From Buddleja alternifolia (Eukaryota > Streptophyta > Magnoliopsida > Lamiales > Scrophulariaceae), in NCBI GenBank assembly GCA_019426215.1, contig CM033393.1, positions 49,850,645-49,914,644 of the forward strand: a stretch of DNA of 64,000 nt. The letters are read 5' to 3'. This document shows, piece after piece, positions 48,888-58,048 of this stretch (within the stretch, counting starts at the first letter, position 1; the number at the start of each line of letters is the position of its first letter). The notes beneath the pieces are model-generated. The model saw nothing but the letters and a program-made list of their open reading frames with translations. It had not been told where the DNA came from and made no database searches. The translations under genes were made by a program, and so were the position numbers.

Positions 48888-48967
48888 GGAGATCAGAGAT
48901 TGGTAAAAGTTGATCAGTCACGGTTTATTCAGAAACACGGACCAAATAAAGTACTCATCACATCTCC
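48888..48967 (-). ncRNA. U18: Box C/D snoRNA U18
   Basis: 80-nt minus-strand RNA with a closing stem GGAGA/TCTCC, C box GTGATGA (48961-48955), D' box CTGA (48932-48929) and D box CTGA (48896-48893). The 13 bases ahead of D' (TTGGTCCGTGTTT) are complementary to the invariant 25S/28S rRNA sequence AAACACGGACCAA. The same guide plus CTGA occurs in animal and yeast U18. By the D+5 rule it places methylation on the A of AAACAC, equivalent to yeast Am649. It acts in the nucleolus with fibrillarin, NOP56/58 and 15.5K. It is the middle member of a three-RNA minus-strand cluster. Confidence 0.9.
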
Positions 48968-49026
48968 AAATTCAAAATTCACTTATTTTTATTCAATAAT
49001 AAAAGTTAGACGAAAAAAAATAGAGT

Positions 49027-49110
49027 GAAATCATCAGAGACTTAAATACTACGAATCATGTAAAATTTAACGATCATATTGTTGCAGTTTTTTCCTCATC
49101 AGATGATTTC
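49027..49110 (-). ncRNA. Box C/D snoRNA, snR77-like
   Basis: 84-nt minus-strand RNA with a perfect 7-bp closing stem GAAATCA/TGATTTC (49110-49104 and 49033-49027), C box CTGATGA (49102-49096) and D box CTGA (49037-49034). An internal AACTGCAACAA is complementary to 18S rRNA TTGTTGCAGTT, the region of yeast Um578 that I recall as the snR77 target; it precedes an ATGA that may be the D' box. The sequence before D (GTAGTATTTAAGTCT) has no rRNA match I know. It lies about 60 nt upstream of U18 in the same orientation. Confidence 0.75.
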
Positions 49111-49244
49111 AGTTCAGCAAAAAACAGAAAATCAAAATGATAAATGAAAAAGAAAAGAGTAAGAGAAGGGAACGTAAAACCTAAGCGGCAATTGCAGAAT
49201 GAGAACTGTAGAGAATTGCTAGTGCCTCCATATATATATATATA

Positions 49245-49440
49245 TATATGTATATATAGCACAGCGGCGCTTAGGGTTTTATGATTTAAAACTCTAAATT
49301 GAGCGGCGGAGCGGCGTAAAGAGGGTAGGGATGAGTTTCAGTCTTCATGAAATACGTTTAAATGGGCTGGTGGTCATTGACTGGGTTGAAGCCCATTTAA
49401 ACTCTAGAGTTTGGGCCCGTCCAATATAGATCTTTGGCGT
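49245..49440 (-). promoter_or_regulatory. snoRNA-cluster promoter: site II elements, telo box, TATA
   Basis: Site II motifs of the TGGGCY/GCCCA type occur at about 49366 (AAATGGGCTGG), 49396 (GAAGCCCATTTAAA) and 49413 (TTTGGGCCC). A telo box AAAACCCTA (49279-49271 on minus) and a TATA element CTATATATAC (49258-49249) follow in leftward order. This combination is known for plant ribosomal-protein and snoRNA genes, and it faces the three snoRNAs. Transcription probably begins near 49225. Confidence 0.75.
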
Positions 49441-50041
49441 AATTTTTAAGCCCGCAAGTAAATTGCAATGTTTAATTGTATTATGTATATGTTATTAAAC
49501 TACATAAAAGCTTATGATATAGGAGCAAATAAATAAATAAAAGTAAGATTTGACTTTTGAGTAAGCACAACTTATATCTCAAGTATAAAGAATAGGAATT
49601 TACTAAGAGAGGCTTTATAATGAATTGGTTTTATTTTGGGGGGTGTTTTTGGTGAAAATTTTGGTGAAACATTTTATTGAAAGTTGTGTATTTTGATGAA
49701 AATGTGTTTGGTTTTGTTTTGAAGAATTAATATTTTAATCATTTTTCGTGAGAATGTGTTTGGATTAGCTATTTTGAAGTAACATTTGAGTGATTTTTTG
49801 GTGAAAATGTGTTTGGTTTTGTTTTCAGAGGTAACAAAAATCACTGTAGCAGTTAAATCATGTCAGTTTTTGTCTGAAAAAGTTGTTTTAATGATTAATT
49901 GATAATTAAAAAATATATTATAATATAAGTTTGAAATTATTTTAATATATATGAATGATTATTTTATATAATTATATAATTTCTAAAATAATTATTTATT
50001 GATATTATTTTATAAATAAAAAGAAAGAAAAGAAAAAAAGG
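49441..50041. other. Intergenic DNA, possible left part of an uncharacterised MITE
   Basis: The phrase AAAATGTGTTTGGTTTTGTTTT occurs twice (about 49700 and 49808) and again inverted near 50590. This suggests an element of about 1 kb around the CA-rich tract. Terminal duplications were not found. Confidence 0.35.
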
Positions 50042-50063
50042 GGGTGGGGAACAGTGTCATCCT

Positions 50064-50400
50064 CCCCCCCCTACAACAATAAACACACGCACACAACAAT
50101 ACACACACAATACTGACACACACACTGACACACACACAATTACACACACACACACATGAAAACACACACACACACACAACAATACTCACACACATGAAAA
50201 CACACACACACACACAACAATACTCACACACACGCATTGACACACACACGCACACAAACACACACACACGAGAAAACACATAGACAGACAACAATACACA
50301 CCCGCGCACACACACACACGAAAACACACACACACAACACACACACGCACACAACAATACACACACACAACAATACACACAGAGAGAGAGGGAGGAGACA
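50064..50400. repeat. Long CA-rich simple repeat
   Basis: About 330 bp of ACACAC runs broken by AACAATAC, GAAAAC and ACGC motifs, ending in an AG-rich run (GAGAGAGAGGGAGGAGACAG). All reading frames in it translate to Cys/Val or Thr/His repeats and are artefacts. Confidence 0.95.
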
Positions 50401-50483
50401 GAGAGATCGGAGAGAGAGAAGAATGCAGAGAGAGAGGAACAACTCTGACATCAGAGTGAGTTGTGAGTTGAGGGAGAGAGACA

Positions 50484-50605
50484 AATTTTTTTTGGACCAA
50501 ATATTTGGCCAAACATGGGCTCCATGTTTGGCCCAAAAAATACACAACCAAACAAGTTTTGGGCTGGGTTTTGGTGAAAAACCCAGCCCAAAACAAAACC
50601 AAACA
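50484..50605. repeat. Pair of strong palindromes beside the CA-rich tract
   Basis: TTGGCCAAACATGG..CCATGTTTGGCCCAA (50507-50539) and GGGCTGGGTTTT..AAAACCCAGCCC (50560-50591) can each form a stable stem. The right flank repeats CCAAACACAACC. They may be the terminal structure of a MITE whose left end is near 49640. Confidence 0.6.
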
Positions 50606-50639
50606 CAACCTAATATTTTTGTGAGAAATTCTAGTTTAT

Positions 50640-51285
50640 CTCGAGCTTGATCCAAAATAATTAACAAATTTACCCAAATTTGTGATGATCATAAAGAAAT
50701 TATTCTGAAACTTAGTTGTTGGAAATGTTTTACCTTGTCATTGCTTGGTTCGCCCCATTTACATATACAAGGTAATATATATGGAGTTTATAAGGATATA
50801 TGGAGTAAATTTGATTATCACAAGAGTAAATTCGAATGCATAGGGTAGATAGATTCCGTCCGATAGCTACTAAGATGATATTTGGATGAGCTATTTAGAT
50901 CCTTAAAATAGCTTCGCAGTTGTTATAAAGTGTCGATAGTATTATAAAGTGATTGACAATTTTATAAAGATTGTAATCTCGTAAAAAATTAAATAAGTCA
51001 GGAAACCCAATGTCAGAGAGCTTATAAGGTTCAAAAACATCTTATAAATACTAATAGCTTACAAGCTCTACTTTAGACAAACACCAACTAAATACACAAG
51101 TATATAAAATGAGATTAAAGTAGAGCATTTTGTTGCAACATATTTTGTGAATTTGGCGATCGAGTAAAAGAAAGAACAATGGAACCAAATCCCATCATTA
51201 ATCTTTTATTATACAAAACTTATTACATATTATTCCTTATTCATATATATATAGATTCCATCAAATAACACAACACAAGCTCTAA
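50640..51285. other. Intergenic DNA and 3' side of the thaumatin gene
   Basis: AT-rich, with no gene. 51190-51285 is probably the 3' untranslated region of the thaumatin-like gene. Confidence 0.4.
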
Positions 51286-53165
51286 TTATATATCCGTATG
51301 ATCACCACCCCATCTGTTCGGGCAGAAAGTGATGACATACTCATCAGAATCGCAGGCAACCAACGGCAACGGCGTTTCGAAAGCGTAGCTAACATAATTC
51401 GGACAAGCATCCTTAAACAACCTCGAGTATACACTAGGTTTGCACTTGGCCGGGCTCCCATACTTATTCCTACAACAAAACGAGTCGCGATCAAACTCCA
51501 GACACGCGCTTTTACACGCAACAACTTCCCCTTCACCATTCACAACTTGAAGCTCCACCGGACACGTGGCCTTCAAATTCTTCAAGCATCCTCCGATGTG
51601 ACATTTATTCTGCTTACTGGACACGTGGACGGGCAGATTGTAGCCGTCGATGAGGCTAACATCGTAAAAACTAGGTTTTTGGTTGTCATATTGTAATGTG
51701 ACTTCTACTAGAGTGACTGGAGGGAGGCCTATGGCCCCATTGCACTCGAGCTTTCCGTCACAGTCGCCTGTTTCGCAGGCGGGGTTGTGAATTGTGGAGT
51801 CGAAATTGCAGCCGGTTCGGGCCCAGATTCGGCCTGACCAGTCGCCCGGGGCGTGGACTTTTCGGGTCTTGTTCGGTGGGAGGTGGAAACCTCCATTGGC
51901 GATGACAGGGTGTCCTGTGTTTGGTGCCGTTGCAGGCCATATTGGACAGGGGCATTTGTTGCTGATGTAGAATGTGCAGGCTTTGCCTGCAAAATAAATA
52001 GTCAGTTCAAGTCCAACTCCAATACAGGAATGTTCTATCATTCTATGTGATCCGGACGGATCGTTCTATTATTTTATCTATTTTCACGTAACAAGATGTA
52101 TTGTGTGTTCTCTTCATACACTTATCTGAACTCTGAAAGAGATAAGAGAAAAACACAAATTACATATTAGGAGCGCCAGACTTGGTCTAGGATAGAATTT
52201 CCCGTTTTGTCCCCATATCTAGCTCGATTTGACTATTTTTTTAATATAATAATAGTTTAGTCTTTATTTTTCAGTTTACTTTGAATAACATTATATGATA
52301 TAATGAATATAGCATAAAATACTTAAAAGTTCTAAAAATATAATAAGTTGGCAAAAAGATTAATAAATACTTCGGTTTTATATTATAGCTGAGAGACAAA
52401 TAATTTAAGGCGTGTAGACTAAATTGCCTGCAAAATAAATTATTAATTCAAGCTAAGTACTACTCAACAATAAGTTATTTAGTTAATTTTGTGAATGCAC
52501 TTGAATAACATTAAATAAATATATATATATATACATATATATATATAATGTTACGATTTACAGTCTTAGTAATAATAAAATTATAAGAAGTCAAGACAAT
52601 AAATTGGTTCAAAGGTTGGAAAGTGTGAGAGAATACGTATTATGGTAAATCTATGATGCACGAATACTCTTAAAATTGGGCTCGTACAGTATCGTACTCG
52701 TATCGGATACGATACTCTATGGATACCACCCGGATACGTATCGGGTATATGTATCAGATACCCTTTTTACGTATCCAAAAATTAAATAAAAAAGAAAATT
52801 CCGGATACCATATCCGACACTTCCGGATGCCGTATCCCATAAAAAATTTGAAGTATCTGACACACCTTGAATATCAGATATATGCGTATCCCAACGTATC
52901 GTATCATCTAATTTTCAAGTTTGCCTTATTTCGTATCAGTGTCGTATCGTACCCGTATCCTCGTATTCGTGTCCGTGCATCATAGTAGTAAATAGATCAA
53001 TAATTTTTGGGACATGAGGAATTATAAATTGGTTTTGGAATATATATATGAAGAAAAATGAATTCCAATAACTGAGTAGAAAAAATTAGAGCAGGAAGTA
53101 CCTGATGGGAGGAAGATAGATACAAGGATAATAAATAGAGCTACAAATGTTCCTCGTGTTGTCAT
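51286..53165 (-). CDS. Thaumatin-like protein (PR-5 family), secreted
   Basis: Two exons, 53165-53102 and 51986-51286, joined in phase 1 (TCAG/GTACT to TGCAG/GCAAAG), give 254 residues. Exon 1 encodes essentially only a signal peptide (MTTRGTFVALFIILVSIFLP), the usual gene structure of plant thaumatin-like proteins. The mature protein starts near KACTFYISNKCPCPIWPA. It contains GDWSGRIWARTGCNFDST with the thaumatin signature ACETGDCDGKLECNG, VEVTLQ and DVSLIDGYNLPV of the acidic cleft, and the Cys-rich end FCCRNKYGSPAKCKPSVYS. The even number of cysteines and the length fit the 16-Cys class. These are apoplastic defence proteins, some of which bind or cleave beta-glucans; whether this one is antifungal is not shown. 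A reading frame that continues into the intron (MIEHSCIG) is an artefact. A hAT MITE sits in the intron. Confidence 0.95.
52651..52985. mobile_element. hAT-type MITE in the thaumatin intron
   Basis: 335 bp with inverted ends CTATGATGCACG and CGTGCATCATAG, flanked by 8-bp duplications TGGTAAAT (52643-52650) and TAGTAAAT (52986-52993) with one mismatch. Internally it is full of GTATCGGATACG-type motifs in both orientations. Noncoding. Confidence 0.85.
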
Positions 53166-54734
53166 TCTGCTTGAAATCGAGTTGTAGGTTTAGCTGCAAA
53201 ACTGCATGCGTACATGTGTGTATATATATGTGTGTGTATATATATATATATGTGTGTGTGTGTATGTATGTACCAGCAGGAATAATTGATTATATTTTAG
53301 TTTCTTTGATTCCACTTCAAGTTTTGAGATTGAAAGTCTTGAGGACTAAGAAATTCAGAGGTTGTAAAAGAAAAAGGATCAACTATTGCATGACCTGGCC
53401 TTTTAATAATTAGTAACTTTTCCAATTTAGGAAGGTGTGTTAAGGTTAAATGATGGGGAAAATGCTATGATGGACTCGTTTCATTGGTCATAATATATTA
53501 AATAATATACATTTAGGTTGGGGTGGGTGGTTTGTGTCACCCATCACCTATGTTTTTACCACCCACTCTAATATAAATATGTGGTGTTTAAGGCACCAAG
53601 ACCAACAGAATGGGACTGACATAGAATTACCCAAATGCTGGATCTTAGTTTGCTTTTAATTAGAGTGAGGAGTTACCTCATAAAGACGCACGTCTTTCTT
53701 GATTTGATCTTCCAGCTATCATTAGTAACCTTAAAGATGAGATTTACGGTATTTGAAGTTTTATTCAGGCTACGTCTTACGTTTCATCTTATTAATTAGT
53801 TATAGGTATTAAAACATTACCTGTAATAAGGAATGAATTATGATATAGTTATATTAAAATTAAGCACAAGCATGGAAAGTACTGACGAGATCTTCTATTA
53901 CAATTTGAAAATTTTTAGTTTGCTTAGCGGCCACACCTAAATATATTTCACAAAATGAGTAACCAGTCATATGATAAATGCAATACACTTTTCTTGTGAT
54001 ATGCAATTGGGTGTGGCGGAGCTGGTAGCGAACTATAATTAATATCAGATATAAACAATACAAGCAAGTAGATACTATTACAATTAATTAGCTAAAAACT
54101 AATATGAAAGTAAAGAAAGACGCTGTCGATGAGAGTAGAACCTAAAACCTATACCAATTTGGGACCTCAATTCCGCCAGTAGAATTAGGCTTCATCATCC
54201 TTATACTATTACAGTTGTTTGTAAACTATTGACTTCTTCCAACACTCCTTGTAAGGCTGCAATTTGATTAAAGGAAGAGCCTTTTCAGCATTCTTGATTA
54301 AATTAAATTAATGATGAAAATAGGGAATGGAGTTTTGAGACTTATGTAAAAAAATCCTCAAATTATTATATGTTTGATTTCAGTAGGAAAAAAATGAAAC
54401 AAAAAATACTATTATTAAAAGTGTGGAAAAAAAATTGTTTCTATTAAAATATCTAAGGACCAAAGATAGTCTAACACTTTTACTTCTAATTCTATATGGA
54501 TGGAAAAGTGGAAATAATTACGAATTAACGAGGATTATAAAAAGAAAGCCATTTACATCTTTACATTTGTATAAAATATATAATATTCAAGTGACACACA
54601 TATATCAGTATATCACTATAAATAATCAGAGATCCACACCAACAAATGGAAAACCATTTCATTTTATTTAATTTATTTTTTGAACTTGCAAGACTACAAC
54701 TTTAATATTTGTACTATACATACCATGCAATAAC

Positions 54735-54777
<43 letters not shown>

Positions 54778-55630
54778 ATCTACATGCAGTTCGATCACAG
54801 ACAGAGATCTTATTAGGTATATCAGTGGGACATATTATATTAGGGTTTGGACAATGATTGACTCTTCATTTGCAAGTTGTTTAATTAATTTAACCTGAAG
54901 AGATTTGATCATACATTCATACCTATTATGTATGGTTCTTTTATGAGAACTGGAATTCAGACAGATATGCTAGTCGCCAGCAGGCAAACATCCTCCAGAT
55001 CTGTCTTCTAATTGGTAGTATGTTTAAAATGGATACTGATTAATTAATAATATAAGGTAGATTGCTATTTGAAATTTCTACGATGAAATTTATTCGTTTC
55101 TAATATTGCAAACAATTTGAATTGCAGATGTACTACTAAGATCTAATTTTGAAATAATATTGTTAAATAATCCATCTTCTTCTTTATTTTATTAAAGGAT
55201 ATAGTAGAATGATATACGAAAAAATACAATATTTGAATTTTTGGTTGCATATATTTCTTATGACGTTCCACATTGCTTTGATAAACTTTTCAGAATATTG
55301 CAAAACCACATCATAGCTTATTGGATGCATGACAAGGTTAAATTTTGGTCTCGTTAAATTAATAGGCGTTGGACAATTTTCAATGAACTTTACAAGTTCT
55401 GTACATTGAAGTACACAATTTTAAAATATTGCGCATATGATCTATGTTGTGATATACACATGATGAGAGCTTCGAATAGAGTGCCCACATGAGTTTGTTC
55501 TATCAAATGTGGATTATTCATCCTTTAAATTGTTCATTTGTCTTTCGCAATGGTTCAACATAACTAACCATCCGCTTACGTTAGTGGCCAATTGTATCTA
55601 AAATCTATAGTGTGAATCAAATGTGCAATA
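53166..55630. other. Upstream region of the thaumatin gene and AT-rich intergenic DNA
   Basis: 53166-53450 includes the leader and promoter, with a TG/TA microsatellite at 53216-53265. Further right lie only AT-rich sequence and an (AT)n run at 54738-54771. No gene recognised. Confidence 0.5.
54738..54771. repeat. (AT)n microsatellite
   Basis: About 17 uninterrupted TA units. Confidence 0.95.
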
Positions 55631-57112
55631 TCTATATCTATACTATACTAAAGGTGCGAATAATTTAGGTGTTTCTTCTAATTATGAAATGATTTTTCTA
55701 TCCTTATTATAACTAATTGTAATACAACTAAAATTGAAAATTAATACTATTTGCAACATAATAAATCCTCCACTTTCCCACAAAATTAATGAATAATGAT
55801 CATATAACCCCCACTTTCTTCCAAATTAATAATTACAAATGATAGTCTTTAATCCTTCATGATACACTTAATGAAAAATTGCATCTTTCAACTTCTCCAC
55901 TTTTAGCTTCTTCATCATCTATCCGTTCATGATACAATTAAATCAAAAAATGCATTTTTAGGTTCATAAAAATTTTCCACCTTCTTTAACTTTTCATGAC
56001 ACATTAAATTCCATAATAAAAAAGTATAAGCAAATCCATCAAATTCTAAATAGTGTTCTAACTATATATATATAGTGTTCTAACGATAACAAACAATAAA
56101 CTACAACGGTTCAATTAGGTCCTAGACAATAAATGTGCATTATTAGTCTTATAAATCACACATGGTTGTTAAAGAAAAGAAACAACTATTGGTATTAAAG
56201 GAAAAGAAAAGATGGAAGGCAAAAGACTATTGTAGGGGAAAGGCGAAGGTCGTTTTAGTCAAGGTTTAAAAAATTGGACCGGACCGGCTGGTCCAACCAA
56301 TCGGACCGCCAACCGGGCCGATTCGACCTTAAAACCGGTAGTGTCAAAAAATCGGCCAAAACCGGCCGACTCGCGGTCGGACCGCTAAACCCTTCGAACC
56401 AGTAACGGGTTCACTAAAACCGGGCAGTTTTCATATGTATAAATAGTTGTCAAAATCCTAATTTTTACCACACAACCCAATTTTGCTTTGAGTGAGTGCC
56501 TAATTGTCTATTAGATCGAATTGCAGCCCAAGATTCTCCAAAATCTCGCCTTTTTGCCTCAATTCCACAAGAACCGCTACTGCTTCGTCTCCCACGAGCA
56601 GCCCAAGGCGAGCAGTTTCTCTCTTTTCTCAGGTTCTAAAACGCGAGCAACAACACCTCTTTTTCTCTCCTCTTTTCTTAATATGGTATCGTGGTTGAAG
56701 AAGCTCAAATCTATAGGCCGTCATCGCGTGGCAGACGATCCATGTGCAGATCTTCGAGAGGTTCCAATGGAACAAGAATTTCACTCTCAAATCAAGAATC
56801 ATTGTTCGACTCTTGCTCTGTTATTAATGAATTTCACATAATACTTCATCAGATTCCATTACATGCATGTCACAGGAGGCATACATTGTCTTTTTAAACC
56901 TTTTGGTTGTCATGTAACTATTTCAAATGCGCGTAATGTTTCTTAAGAAATAAAATTAATAAAGAAATATCATATTATAATTAATAATATGAGAATTTAA
57001 TCAATGACCCATAGAGCAATATGTCAACCTTTTATATTTGGAAATTAATTTTAAAATTCATTGTATTTGGATTTAATTAATTTTTATGTGCATAGCACGA
57101 GGCACATACTAA
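55631..57112 (+). mobile_element. Helitron, non-autonomous
   Basis: Begins TCTATATCTATACTATACTA after an A. It ends in a short GC-rich segment, GTGCATAGCACGAGGCACAT, followed by the ACTAA end (CTRR type) and then a T, as expected for insertion between A and T. The 3' segment can pair GTGC/GCAC as the terminal hairpin. It has no RepHel gene. A piece resembling the hAT element at 39623 is embedded at 56264-56480. Confidence 0.72.
56264..56480. repeat. ACCGG-rich hAT-related fragment inside the Helitron
   Basis: TTGGACCGGACCGGCTGG and AAACCGGGCAGTTTTCATATG resemble the subterminal region of the hAT element at 39623-40243. Only one side is recognisable. The frames after it (56504-56897) are short and match nothing known. 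Confidence 0.5.
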
Positions 57113-58048
57113 TACTTTTATAAAAAAATAATTTCATATACATTTGGATGAATATCAAATAGTAACAATCTTTAGTTCAATCGATTTGGCTATTATTATT
57201 ATTTTACATATGTCTCGTTTCGTGATATAAAGTACAAAATTATATAGAACAAGATTATCCCTCATGGCATTGTTGTCTTTATCACAATTTTTAGTAGAAG
57301 TGGGAATTTTTATTTTTTAATATCAATAGTTTTGTTTTCGCGTAAAAATATTTAGTAGGAAAATTTTGTATAATTTAGTCGAAACCAAGTCAATTACAGA
57401 GATTTTATGTGTGAAAGACTTGATATCAATCAATCAAATAATGAATAAAAATCTTCACGTTATAAATAACATTACAAGAAATGGAAATTTGTTGTATAAC
57501 GTCTCAAATTGGAAATATAAAACAATAAATTTAAGATACTGTAGATAAAGCATGTTTTCAAAAAATTAAAATCTTGTTATAAACTCGATTAATATGGCTT
57601 AGGTTAATATCAAAAGTTGCACAAAAATATCTAATCAACCTAAATGAGTTGTTCTACACGCAATCAATCTTGCCACGTAGCAAATATCACCCGACCATAA
57701 AAGTGGCGTACGCCAACTTATTACAAGTCAACAAATTACGATTTCATTAACCAATCATAAGTCCTCTAACTCCGATTCCATTTTTTCTAAAATTTTCCCC
57801 CACATAATTATTATTGTTTAATTCATATTTATTGAACAACACCGGAATTCAATGAAAAGTAAAGCCATATCATATCATATCAGCTTTTGTTTGGCACCAA
57901 TTTTATATTGAATTCTGAACTGAAATTATATACAACGACCAGTCTACCACTATATATATATATATATAGATACACACACACACAAAGACGATCCAATTTT
58001 CAACTCTTGATAACAATTTTTTGTAATCTGATTGTTGAAATAAGGAGG
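57113..58048. other. Intergenic DNA and promoter of the DUF1336 gene
   Basis: AT-rich; an (AT)n run at 57950-57967 and (CA)n at 57973-57983 lie in the leader, just before the ATG at 58049. Nothing else recognised. Confidence 0.45.

Noticed and set aside
50010..50667. Cys/Val- and Thr/His-rich reading frames
   Set aside because: Pure consequence of the (CA)n tract; no conserved family.
51298..51696. 132-codon plus-strand frame opposite the thaumatin gene
   Set aside because: It is the antisense shadow of exon 2 of a strongly supported gene.
56504..56897. Overlapping frames of 64-106 codons in the Helitron that might be a captured gene
   Set aside because: Ser/Arg-rich, match nothing I know, and are not continuous with each other. 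A captured fragment cannot be excluded without a search.
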